Below are positions 17,134-24,896 of a stretch of 64,000 nt of DNA, one piece after another. The translations under genes were made by a program, and so were the position numbers. Positions within the stretch are counted from its first letter, which is position 1. Every line of letters begins with the position of its first letter. The stretch lies in assembly GCF_004962245.1 (NCBI RefSeq), contig NZ_SUHQ01000027.1, positions 1-64,000 of the forward strand, given 5' to 3'. The stretch comes from Mesorhizobium sp. GTDB taxonomy: Bacteria > Pseudomonadota > Alphaproteobacteria > Rhizobiales > Rhizobiaceae. Under the pieces are notes generated by a model. It ran no database searches. It was not told the origin of the DNA and saw nothing but the letters and a program-made list of their open reading frames with translations.

Positions 17134-17553
17134 TTATAGCGCCGCCTTGATCGTTTCGGCAAACCGGCGAAGGTCCGGGTGCTGGTAGGGCTCGCGCATG
17201 CCGTGGCCCCACACCGGACCCGGCCAGCCAGGATCGCCCTCCGAGCGCGCGATGACATGGACATGCAACTGACGCACGATGTTGCCGAGGGCGCCCGTGT
17301 TGATCTTGGTGCAGCCGGTCACCTTCTTCAGCGCCTGCGCCACCATGTTGGTCTCGAAGGTCAGCATCGCCTGGTCGAGCGGCGTCAAATCGTGGATTTC
17401 CTCCGCGCCCGGCCGCTGCGGCACCAGAAGCAGCCACGGCCAGCGGCGGTCGTTCATCACCCGCAACTCGCACAGCCCAAGCCACATCAACTGCTCGCTG
17501 TCCGCCTCCAACCGGGCATCCAGCGTGAATCCGGCCTCAAGGCCCGGCAACAT
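17134..17553 (-). CDS. HIT-family protein
   Basis: This 139-residue histidine-triad protein is probably a nucleotide hydrolase or transferase. The triad reads HVHVIAR (about residue 95), and a preceding LTPLDQAMLTFE helix and QRPGAEEIHDL segment are usual in the family. The ATG at 17553 has GAGGAAAA at ideal spacing, so the upstream in-frame extension to 17850 was rejected. It lies 36 bases from nudC in the same direction. Its substrate cannot be read from sequence. Confidence 0.86.
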   Translation of the reverse strand: MLPGLEAGFTLDARLEADSEQLMWLGLCELRVMNDRRWPWLLLVPQRPGAEEIHDLTPLDQAMLTFETNMVAQALKKVTGCTKINTGALGNIVRQLHVHVIARSEGDPGWPGPVWGHGMREPYQHPDLRRFAETIKAAL

Positions 17554-17663
17554 TGGCGTTTTCCTCGCTTTTATAGTGTTTTTAAACTTCATGGACGCTA
17601 AAGCGGCTGCCGAGGGGCTGCAAGGGGGAGATAGGCAGCTTCGTCGAGGATGCCAATTTTGTT

Positions 17664-17692
17664 CTTGCTTTGTGCCGGCAGTTATGCTAACA
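17664..17692 (+). promoter_or_regulatory. Candidate promoter for a short RNA
   Basis: CTTGCT (17664-17669), a 17-base spacer and CTAACA (17687-17692) fit the rhizobial housekeeping pattern CTTGNN-N17-CTANNN. Transcription would begin near 17699 and run into the terminator at 17723-17746. No gene lies between. Confidence 0.45.
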
Positions 17693-17722
17693 ATTTTAAT
17701 ATGGTGCTGATTTGCGCCGAGG

Positions 17723-17746
17723 ACCCGCCCTCGAGGCGGGTTTTTT
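17723..17746 (+). terminator. Strong intrinsic terminator upstream of the SRP RNA gene
   Basis: ACCCGCC (17723-17729) pairs perfectly with GGCGGGT (17735-17741) around CTCGA, and six T follow. No forward-strand gene precedes it, since the nearest gene, the HIT gene, runs leftward away from it. It either ends a short RNA starting near 17699 or insulates the SRP RNA gene from read-through. Confidence 0.8.
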
Positions 17747-17789
17747 GTTTCAGCTTTCGGCGCCATCCTCGGCTGATTGATCCTGCGCC

Positions 17790-17818
17790 CTTGCATTTCA
17801 TCGCCGAATTGCCGATAT
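17790..17818 (+). promoter_or_regulatory. Probable promoter of the SRP RNA gene
   Basis: CTTGCA (17790-17795), a 17-base spacer and CGATAT (17813-17818) sit so that transcription would start seven to eight bases later, exactly at the GGGAGG that opens the SRP RNA. Confidence 0.7.
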
Positions 17819-17825
17819 GGAAAAC

Positions 17826-17921
17826 GGGAGGTTGGTGGTGGACGGTCCACTCGCCAACCGGGTCAGGTCCGGAAGGAAGCAGCCCTAACGAGCCCGGAAC
17901 GGGTCATTGTTCCAGCCTCCC
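17826..17921 (+). ncRNA. ffs: Signal recognition particle RNA (4.5S, small type)
   Basis: The conserved apical domain GGTCAGGTCCGGAAGGAAGC (17861-17880) is the Ffh-binding hairpin with its asymmetric loop and GGAA tetraloop. The ends GGGAGG (17826) and CCTCCC (17916-17921) pair to close the helix, giving about 96 nt, the size of bacterial small-type SRP RNA. The RNA joins Ffh to target membrane proteins to FtsY. It sits about 105 bases before dnaX, the usual rhizobial neighbour, and has its own promoter and no obvious T run at its end. Confidence 0.96.
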
Positions 17922-18026
17922 GCCTCTTCGCCTTTCTCCCGCGACATTGACGGCGCCAAGCCCTGCGGGCGAAACTATGCGCAGGAATCGGCCACCCCAG
18001 ACGTGGCCTTGGAGCTTTACTGGCGA

Positions 18027-19874
18027 ATGAGCGAAGCCGGAAATTCGGGAACGGAAAAGGCCGCTGCCTATCGCGTTCTGGCGCGGAAATATCGTCCTGC
18101 TAATTTTTCGGAACTGATCGGCCAGGAGCCGATGGTCCGCACCCTCACCAATGCCTTCGCCACCGGCCGCATCGCCCAGGCATGGATGCTGACCGGCGTA
18201 CGCGGTGTCGGCAAGACGACGACGGCGCGCATCCTGGCAAGAGCGCTCAACTACAAGACCGCCACCGTCGATCAGCCTTCGGTCGATCTTGCCGTGCTGG
18301 GCGAACACTGCCAGGCGATCATGGAAGGCCGCCATGTCGACGTCATCGAGATGGACGCCGCCTCGCACACCGGCATCGACGACATCAGGGACATCATCGA
18401 GCGCGTGCGCTACGCGCCGGTGTCGGCGCGCTACAAGGTCTACATCATCGACGAAGTGCACATGCTCTCGACCCAGGCGTTCAACGGCCTGCTGAAGACG
18501 CTGGAAGAGCCGCCGCCGCACGTCAAATTCATCTTCGCCACCACCGAAATCAGAAAAGTTCCGATCACCGTCCTGTCGCGTTGCCAGCGCTTCGACCTCA
18601 GGCGTATCGATGCCGGCGCGCTGGTCGCGCATCTTTCCTCGATCGCCGGCAAGGAAGACATCGCGGTCGACGACGACGCGCTGGCGATGATCGCCCGTGC
18701 GGCCGAAGGCTCGGCGCGCGACTCGCTGTCCATTCTCGACCAGGCGATCGCCCATGGCAGCGGCGCGGTCAGCGCCGAAGCGGTACGCGCCATGCTCGGC
18801 CTGGCCGACCGCGCCCGCATCGTCGACCTGTTCGAACATGTGATGAAGGGCGATGTCGCGGCCGCTCTCGCCGAATTCCGCAACCAGTACGACACCGGCG
18901 CCGATCCGGCCGCGGTGCTGACCGACCTTGCCGAGTTCAACCACCTCGTCACCAGGCTGCGCTTCGTGCCGACAGCCCTCGACGACGCCTCGCTGTCCGA
19001 GGACGAACGCCGGCGCGGCGCCGATTTCGCCAAGGCGCTGTCGGTCAGGGTGCTGTCGCGGACCTGGCAGATGCTGTTGAAGGGCATTCCCGAGGTGCAG
19101 TCCTCGAACCGCCCGGTCAGTGCCGCCGAAATGGTGCTGATCCGGCTGGCGCACGCCGCCGACCTGCCGACGCTGGACGAGGCGTTGAAATCGCTCGAGG
19201 GCGGAGCATCGGCGCGCAATGGCGTGCCGCTCTCGAATGGTGCGCCCGCAAGCCCCAGCCCTGCAAGTCCAGGCCCCGCAAGTCCTGGTCCCGTAAGTCC
19301 TGGTAATGGCGGCGGCGCCAGTGCCGTGGCGCAGACGCGGATGCCGACGGCCAATGGCGGCGCGCAGACCATGCGGCTGGTCGAAGCCGAGCCGATGCCG
19401 GCAGCCTTCGTGGCAGCGCCGGAGCCGGTCGCGGATGCGCCGCCGGTGCCGGTAAAGTCGCTGGCCGACATCGCCGCCCTTGCCGATGCCCAGCGCGACA
19501 TGGCCTTCAAGGTGCTGGTGAAGCGCTGCGTGCGCCTCGTGCGCATCGAGCCCGGCCGCATCGACGTCAGCCTGACCGATGACGCGCCGAAGATGCTGCT
19601 CAACGATCTGACCGCCAAATTGCGCGCCTGGACCGGCCGCAGCTGGCTGGTGTCGCTGTCGAAGGAAGAGGGCGGCCAGACGCTGGCCGAGATGGAATCG
19701 ACCAAGCGCGAAAACGCCCTTCTCGACGCCAAGAGCGACCCGACCGTCGCCGCCATCCTGGCACGGTTTCCCGGCGCCAGGATCATCGACGTGCGCATTC
19801 CCGACACACCGGAAGCCGATGCGGTCGAGGCCGAAGTTCCGGTCGAGCCGGCGGCGGACGACGACGAAACCTGA
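18027..19874 (+). CDS. dnaX: DNA polymerase III subunits gamma and tau
   Basis: This 615-residue clamp-loader ATPase has Walker A GVRGVGKTT near residue 57, Walker B IIDEVHMLS near 145, and sensor segments TTEIRKVP and SARDSLSILDQ. A Pro/Ser/Ala/Gly linker (about 400-440, PASPGPASPG-type repeats) leads to a C-terminal tau-like domain. The zinc module of E. coli DnaX has four cysteines; here only the one in GEHCQAI remains, so this site is not zinc-binding. No A-rich slippery frameshift site was seen. The ATG at 18027 follows GGAG. Confidence 0.94.
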   Translation: MSEAGNSGTEKAAAYRVLARKYRPANFSELIGQEPMVRTLTNAFATGRIAQAWMLTGVRGVGKTTTARILARALNYKTATVDQPSVDLAVLGEHCQAIMEGRHVDVIEMDAASHTGIDDIRDIIERVRYAPVSARYKVYIIDEVHMLSTQAFNGLLKTLEEPPPHVKFIFATTEIRKVPITVLSRCQRFDLRRIDAGALVAHLSSIAGKEDIAVDDDALAMIARAAEGSARDSLSILDQAIAHGSGAVSAEAVRAMLGLADRARIVDLFEHVMKGDVAAALAEFRNQYDTGADPAAVLTDLAEFNHLVTRLRFVPTALDDASLSEDERRRGADFAKALSVRVLSRTWQMLLKGIPEVQSSNRPVSAAEMVLIRLAHAADLPTLDEALKSLEGGASARNGVPLSNGAPASPSPASPGPASPGPVSPGNGGGASAVAQTRMPTANGGAQTMRLVEAEPMPAAFVAAPEPVADAPPVPVKSLADIAALADAQRDMAFKVLVKRCVRLVRIEPGRIDVSLTDDAPKMLLNDLTAKLRAWTGRSWLVSLSKEEGGQTLAEMESTKRENALLDAKSDPTVAAILARFPGARIIDVRIPDTPEADAVEAEVPVEPAADDDET

Positions 19875-19903
19875 TACAGCATCAATTTGTAGAGGACCAC
19901 GCG

Positions 19904-20227
19904 ATGAAAGATCTTCTCGGCCTGATGGGCAAGGCGAAGGAAATGCAGGCCAAGTTCCAGGCCATGCAGGACGAGATCGCCACGCTGGAAGCCACCGGGC
20001 AGGCCGGCGGCGGTCTGGTCAACGTGACGCTGACCGGCAAATTCGAGATGAAGTCGCTGAAGATCGACCCGTCCCTGTTCAAGGAGGACGAGGTCGAGAT
20101 TCTGGAGGATCTGCTTCTCGCTGCCCACAATGACGCCAGGGTCAAGGTCGAGCAGATCATGCAGGAAAAGACCCAGGCACTAACCGCGGGACTGCCGATA
20201 CCGCCGGGAATGAAGCTGCCGTTCTAG
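19904..20227 (+). CDS. ybaB: YbaB/EbfC nucleoid-associated protein
   Basis: This 107-residue DNA-binding protein has the family start MKDLLGLMGKAKEMQAKFQ, a central ATGQAGGGLVNVTLTG beta segment and a C-terminal helix ending in GLPIPPGMKLPF. It forms tweezer-like dimers on DNA. It lies 29 bases after dnaX, a conserved pairing. The usual third gene, recR, is displaced about 2.4 kb downstream here. Confidence 0.95.
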   Translation: MKDLLGLMGKAKEMQAKFQAMQDEIATLEATGQAGGGLVNVTLTGKFEMKSLKIDPSLFKEDEVEILEDLLLAAHNDARVKVEQIMQEKTQALTAGLPIPPGMKLPF

Positions 20228-20387
20228 TGGTGAAAACCTGACGCTTGGTTCCCGCGAGGGATGGCAGGGTTCGACCCGTTCCGGTCGTTGGGGTTTGAGA
20301 ACAAAACGGCACAAGTCTGTGGACCAAAGCCGTCATGCGGATGGGCGATTATCGTCGTCCGCGCGCGGACTGATGCGCGTTGCACCG

Positions 20388-20834
20388 TTAGTGATGAGGC
20401 GAAACGATCTTCTCGAACCTGACGGTGTGAATGCAGTCGCGACCATCAAGGGGGTTTTTCGCTGGAGCTGATTTATAAGTCAGCATTCGACCGTCCGTAT
20501 CGATGAAACGAACTTGCTGGGTGCCCTCCCACGTCGCATTCCAGCTCATGTCAATATAGTGAATAACCCGATCATCTTCGACCGTGTATGTCCCTGCATA
20601 GGCAAACATCGAATCGTAGAGTCGGACCTTTTCTTCAGGAGTAGGAACAAGGTCGTTGGGTGTAATGCGATCTTCATTAAGAACGAGGACCATCACTCGG
20701 CCGTCCGCAGTATAGGTGATAACGCCTCTGGGATTCTTTCCCAAAGCGTCTCTGACTTCGCCGGATTCAAGGACCTCATAAGTCCAGGAATTCATCCTCC
20801 ATGATCCCAGCAGCAAAGTTGCCAATTGCGACAC
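20388..20834 (-). CDS. Lipocalin-like domain protein
   Basis: This 148-residue protein resembles the lipocalin-like (PF13924-type) proteins. It has LLGSWRMNSWTYE at the start, GKNPRGVITYTADGRVMV near residue 32 and a final beta segment with IHTVRFEKI. No signal peptide is present. It starts with GTG, seven bases after GGAGGGG. Base composition is noticeably less GC-rich than its neighbours, and it breaks the common ybaB-recR order on the opposite strand, so gain by transfer is possible. The ligand is unknown. Confidence 0.75.
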   Translation of the reverse strand: MSQLATLLLGSWRMNSWTYEVLESGEVRDALGKNPRGVITYTADGRVMVLVLNEDRITPNDLVPTPEEKVRLYDSMFAYAGTYTVEDDRVIHYIDMSWNATWEGTQQVRFIDTDGRMLTYKSAPAKNPLDGRDCIHTVRFEKIVSPHH

Positions 20835-21027
20835 GACACTACCCCTCCACGAATGGCTGGTTCAAAATAGCATGAAGCCCGGGCCCCCACCAAAGCTCCG
20901 GTGGAACTCCTTATCCAATTGGCGACTTGGCAAGGCAGACTACTGCAAACCACCCTGAGCGGTAGTTGAGTTTCGGGCACCATTCGTTAGGTTTCACCAC
21001 TCTGAACTATAGCGTTTCAGCGGCGCC

Positions 21028-21435
21028 ATGACCGAAGAGCCATCAGCCAGGCTGATAGAGCAGCGCGTCCGAAACAGGATCTATGACATCCTGGAATCCT
21101 TGGCTGATTGCGATGCCGGCGTGGACCTCGTTGGAATCAATGGCTATTTTCATCTCTTCGACGATTTCCTCCATCATCCGTCCATCGAATCCGGCATGTC
21201 GGTTCTGTCGAAGGACGAACGCGCGATCGTGCTGGAAATCGCCGATTTCCTGGAAGCCGCCTGCGCGGCGACCCCTGACTTCACCAGGGCCGAGTTCATC
21301 GAGAGCGGCTGGCCGCAGCAGATTGCGCCCAAGGCACGGGATGCGCGGACGCTGTTCCTGAGACGCGGTCTGTTTTCGGAGGAATTCGACGAGTCCGAGC
21401 CCGGGCAACCGATCGTCGTGCCGGCAGGCAGGTAG
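21028..21435 (+). CDS. Conserved-looking cytoplasmic protein, unknown function
   Basis: This 135-residue acidic, soluble protein has no signal or membrane segment. It begins MTEEPSARLIEQRVRNRIYD and has a Phe/His-rich stretch GYFHLFDDFLHH near residue 40 and an Arg-rich segment DARTLFLRRGLF near 106. I do not recognise a family. Codon use is like the neighbouring genes, which supports it being real. It lies between the lipocalin-like gene and the cell-wall hydrolase. Confidence 0.6.
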   Translation: MTEEPSARLIEQRVRNRIYDILESLADCDAGVDLVGINGYFHLFDDFLHHPSIESGMSVLSKDERAIVLEIADFLEAACAATPDFTRAEFIESGWPQQIAPKARDARTLFLRRGLFSEEFDESEPGQPIVVPAGR

Positions 21436-21595
21436 AGCGGCCCGTCCCATCGCTGGTCCCCCAGATGTGCCCCACCGGAATGTGCCGATTTGGCCACTCT
21501 CGTCGTTTAATAACCCTTTAGCCATCTTTTTGCCTGAAACAGTATCATTCTTGCCACAAGCTGGGGCGGGCCGGCGACAGAATGAGGGGATACTT

Positions 21596-22543
21596 TTGAT
21601 CGCGACCCGATGGAAGGCGCCATTGTTGCTCGGCGTCATCGCCTCTCCGCTGTTTTTGGCCGCCTGCAGTCAGACCACCTCGCACGGCTTGTCCGTGGCC
21701 AGCCTGACCGATGCCGTCAGATCCCGGCCCTACAGTCACACAGCGAAGGACAAGGAGTGCCTCCAGCGCGCTATGTTCTTCGAATCCAACCGGTCGAGCC
21801 GAGACGGCATGATTGCCGTCGGCACGGTGGTCATGAACCGGCTGCGGTCCGGCAAGCACGGCAACACCATCTGCCAGGTGGTCGGCGAGCGCGGGCAGTT
21901 CGCGCCGGGCGTGATGACGCGGCGGATGAATTCGAAGGCGCTGCCTGATGTCGAGGAGGCCGCCGAGGCGGTGCTCAAGGGCGAGCGCAAGGCCAAGCTG
22001 AAGGACACGATGTTCTTTCACACCGCCGGCTTGCGCTTCCCCTACAAGAACATGCACTACACCATGGTTGCCGGCGGCAATGCCTTCTATGAAAAGCGCG
22101 GCCGGAACTGGAAACCATTGCCGGACGAGCCCACGGTCGCGATGGCACAGGCTACGCCCACGGCGCGCGCCACGCTCGTGGCCTCCGCGACGCCGGTACG
22201 GGCAGATAAGGCAACATCCGCCCGGGCGACATCCGCTGAGCCAGCACCTGCCGAGACAAGGCCGATCGAGGCAACCTACGTGACCGCAGCGCAGGCGGCA
22301 AAGCCGATGAAGGCGACCTTCGTGAAGGCAATCCCCGCGGAGGCTACCTCCGATAAGGCGACGCTCGTGGCGATGCAGGAGCCGGACGCGGCCCGTTTCG
22401 GCGGCACGGTCGATGCGCAACCTGTCACGTCATTCCCGGCCGCGTCGGCCGAGCCGACGATGTCGTTTGAATCGACGCCCGAGAACACCGACGCCATCGG
22501 CGCGATGATCGCCGGCGAAGCCCGGCCGCTGGAAGCATACTGA
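21596..22543 (+). CDS. Lipoprotein cell-wall hydrolase, SleB-like
   Basis: This 315-residue protein has a lipobox signal (LFLAAC, Cys near residue 24) and a Hydrolase_2/SleB domain (about 48-180). The domain carries ECLQRAMFFES with the likely catalytic Glu, GTVVMNRLRS, CQVVGERGQF and the final YTMVAGGNAFYEK. Such enzymes cut peptidoglycan glycan strands. The C-terminal 130 residues are degenerate Ala/Thr/Glu repeats (KATFVKA, KATLVAM) and probably unstructured. The TTG at 21596 was chosen because GAGGGG lies six bases upstream; an earlier GTG would bury the signal peptide. Confidence 0.82.
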   Translation: MIATRWKAPLLLGVIASPLFLAACSQTTSHGLSVASLTDAVRSRPYSHTAKDKECLQRAMFFESNRSSRDGMIAVGTVVMNRLRSGKHGNTICQVVGERGQFAPGVMTRRMNSKALPDVEEAAEAVLKGERKAKLKDTMFFHTAGLRFPYKNMHYTMVAGGNAFYEKRGRNWKPLPDEPTVAMAQATPTARATLVASATPVRADKATSARATSAEPAPAETRPIEATYVTAAQAAKPMKATFVKAIPAEATSDKATLVAMQEPDAARFGGTVDAQPVTSFPAASAEPTMSFESTPENTDAIGAMIAGEARPLEAY

Positions 22544-22624
22544 CGGCAGCAGCGTCTGTACGCGTTGAGCAGGCCGCGCGGCTGGCCTGTTCCAAAGCGC
22601 GCGGAAAAATCCTAAACCGATGCG

Positions 22625-23230
22625 ATGTCCAAGCGAATCGCCGGTCCCGAGATCGAACGCCTGATCCAGCTTCTGGCCAAGGTGCCGGGGCTCGGTCCCC
22701 GTTCGGCCAGACGTGCCGCGCTCCATCTCATCAAGAAGAAGGAACAACTCTTGTCGCCGCTCGCCGCCGCCATGAGCGAGGCGGTCGAGAAGGTGCGCAT
22801 CTGCTCGACCTGCGGTAACGTCGATACGTCCGACCCCTGCATGATCTGCACCGATCCGCGCCGTGACGCCGGCACGCTCATCGTCGTCGAGGATGTAGCC
22901 GACCTGTGGGCGCTGGAACGGGCGACCGCCATGAATGTCCGCTACCATGTGCTGGGCGGCACGCTGTCGCCGCTCGACGGCATCGGTCCCGAGCAGCTCA
23001 ACATCCGCTCGCTGGTCGACCGTGTCGCCGGCGGCGAGGTCAAGGAGGTGATCCTCGCCGTCAACGCCACGGTCGAAGGCCAGACCACCGCGCATTATCT
23101 CACCGACCAATTGTCCGATTTCGATATCAAGGTGACACGGCTGGCGCATGGCGTGCCGGTCGGCGGCGAGCTTGACTATCTCGACGAAGGCACGCTGGCC
23201 GCGGCGCTGCGCTCGCGGACGGCGTTTTAG
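22625..23230 (+). CDS. recR: Recombination mediator RecR
   Basis: This 201-residue protein loads RecA with RecF/RecO at gapped DNA. Helix-hairpin-helix LAKVPGLGPRSARRAA lies near residue 17, the zinc finger CSTCGN with CMIC near 60-75, and a Toprim domain from VVEDVADLWALE to NATVEGQTTA. The C-terminal GGELDYLDEGTLAAAL is the family end. It normally follows ybaB directly; three extra genes intervene here. Confidence 0.95.
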   Translation: MSKRIAGPEIERLIQLLAKVPGLGPRSARRAALHLIKKKEQLLSPLAAAMSEAVEKVRICSTCGNVDTSDPCMICTDPRRDAGTLIVVEDVADLWALERATAMNVRYHVLGGTLSPLDGIGPEQLNIRSLVDRVAGGEVKEVILAVNATVEGQTTAHYLTDQLSDFDIKVTRLAHGVPVGGELDYLDEGTLAAALRSRTAF

Positions 23231-23261
23231 CGAGTGGTTTTCTGAGATGTCGGCATTCTGT

Positions 23262-23430
23262 CACGCCCCCCTCTGTCCTGCCGGACATCTCCCCCACACG
23301 GGGGGAGATCGGTTGTCATCGAAGGCTTCGCTTATCTCCAACGTTGAAGAGAAGGCGCGGTCAGTGCAGCTGCCAATCTCCCCCCTCGTGGGGGAGATGT
23401 CCGGCAGGACAGAGGGGGGCGCGACAGAGC
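23262..23430. repeat. Composite element with terminal inverted palindromes (copy A)
   Basis: An inverted arm (23262-23311, CCCCTCTGTCCTGCCGGACA then CTCCCCC) and a direct arm (23373-23430) flank about 61 bases. The spacer shares CAACGTT and a GTCAGTG-like segment with the element at 30145-30327, so these look like two copies of one non-coding mobile-type repeat. The direct arm supplies the likely start codon of the next gene. Confidence 0.7.
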
Positions 23431-24674
23431 GCGACCTTCGCAAATTCAGCTTTGCATTTCTTCTCGTCGGACTCACTCTCATCCTCCTCGCCGCCCCCGC
23501 TTCCGCCGCAAAAATCGACGATCAATTCCACGCCTGGCTGCAGAACGACCTCTGGCCCGATGCCAAGGCCAAAGGCATCTCCAGAAAAACCTTCGATGCC
23601 GCCTTCGACGGCGTCAAACCGAACCTCAAACTGCCCGACCTGGTGATGCCGGGCAAAAAGACGACGACGCCGCAGAAGCAGCGTCAGGCGGAGTTTGGTT
23701 CGCCCGGCGCCTATTTCGCCGAAAAGACGGTTCGCGCCGTCGCCGCCGGCGGGCGGGCGCGCAAGACGACCAATGCCAGGACGATTGCGGCGATCGAGAA
23801 GCGTTACGGCGTGCCGGGCGACGTGCTGCTGGCGATCTGGGGCCGCGAGAGCGGCTTCGGCGCGGCGAAGATGCCCTACGACGCCTTCGAGGTGCTGGGC
23901 ACCAAGGCGTTCATGGCGACCAGGAAGGATTTCTTTCGCACCGAGCTGATGGCGGCGCTCGAACTCGTCGAGCGTGGGCTGGCCCCGGTCGGCGCGATGA
24001 AATCGTCCTGGGCAGGCGCGCTCGGCCAGCCGCAGTTCATGCCGACGTCCTTCCTGAAGCATGCCGTCGATTTCGACGGCGACGGCCGGGCCGACATCTG
24101 GAACTCGGTGCCGGACACGCTGGCCTCGATCGCCAACTACCTCGTCCACTATGGCTGGGTGAAGGGCCGTGACTGGGGCTTCGAGGTGACGGTGCCCGAG
24201 GCGGTCTCCTGTTCGCTCGAAGGTCCGGACCAGGGCAAGAGGATTTCCGAGTGGGCTGATATGGGCATCAAGCGTGTCGCGGCAAGACCGTTTCCGGCGC
24301 GCGAGTTGAAGGCCGAAGGCTTTCTCTTGATGCCGGCCGGGCGCAGCGGTCCGGCCTTCATCGTCACGCCCAATTTCTACGTGCTGAAGCAATACAACAC
24401 CAGCGACCTCTACGCCCTGTTCATCGGCCATGGCGCCGATCGCATCGCCCATGGCGACAGCAATTTTTCGAGGAGTTGGGGCGCGGTCGGCGGGCTCCAC
24501 AGGTCGGACATCGCCGCCCTGCAGCGGGCGCTGGAGGCCAAGGGCTACGATGTCGGCAGCGCCGACGGTCTGCCCGGTTTCAAGACACGCCGGTCGATCG
24601 GCAAATGGCAGGCCAGCAATGGTCGCGCCGCCACCTGTTTTCCCGATGCTGAGCTGGTCACGGCACTGAAATAG
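23397..24674 (+). CDS. Lytic murein transglycosylase (SLT_2/MltB type)
   Basis: This 425-residue periplasmic enzyme cleaves peptidoglycan to 1,6-anhydromuramyl products. The signal segment FSFAFLLVGLTLILLAAPAS ends near AAA. The SLT_2 domain (about 45-330) carries LLAIWGRESGFG with the catalytic Glu, and SSWAGALGQPQFMPTSFL. A C-terminal peptidoglycan-binding module follows (about 350-415, LQRALEAKGYDVGSADG). The ATG at 23397 lies within a palindromic repeat, so the first 13 or so residues (MSGRTEGGATERD) are repeat-derived and precede the true signal sequence. A GTG at 23364 is an alternative. Confidence 0.85.
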   Translation: MSGRTEGGATERDLRKFSFAFLLVGLTLILLAAPASAAKIDDQFHAWLQNDLWPDAKAKGISRKTFDAAFDGVKPNLKLPDLVMPGKKTTTPQKQRQAEFGSPGAYFAEKTVRAVAAGGRARKTTNARTIAAIEKRYGVPGDVLLAIWGRESGFGAAKMPYDAFEVLGTKAFMATRKDFFRTELMAALELVERGLAPVGAMKSSWAGALGQPQFMPTSFLKHAVDFDGDGRADIWNSVPDTLASIANYLVHYGWVKGRDWGFEVTVPEAVSCSLEGPDQGKRISEWADMGIKRVAARPFPARELKAEGFLLMPAGRSGPAFIVTPNFYVLKQYNTSDLYALFIGHGADRIAHGDSNFSRSWGAVGGLHRSDIAALQRALEAKGYDVGSADGLPGFKTRRSIGKWQASNGRAATCFPDAELVTALK

Positions 24675-24896
24675 CCGCAATCCGGTTGTTGCTCCCGGCT
24701 GGTGGTGGCAGCCCGATCTGGTCCAACCAAGCGCCTCGCAAATGCCCGTTGCCGCGCTTGAAACCGCCGGATAAGGTGAGGCGGAACTGGACAAAAATTG
24801 CCAAGACAACCGGTTCAGGGGCTTCATTCGATCCGGCAAGAAATGCCGCAACCCTGAGCCGGGAACTCAGGTCAACAAAACAGGGAACAGTCAAAA

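Noticed and set aside
20255..20290. GGGTTCGACCC resembling a tRNA T-arm
   Set aside because: No acceptor, D or anticodon stems can be built around it at tRNA spacing, so it is not a tRNA gene.
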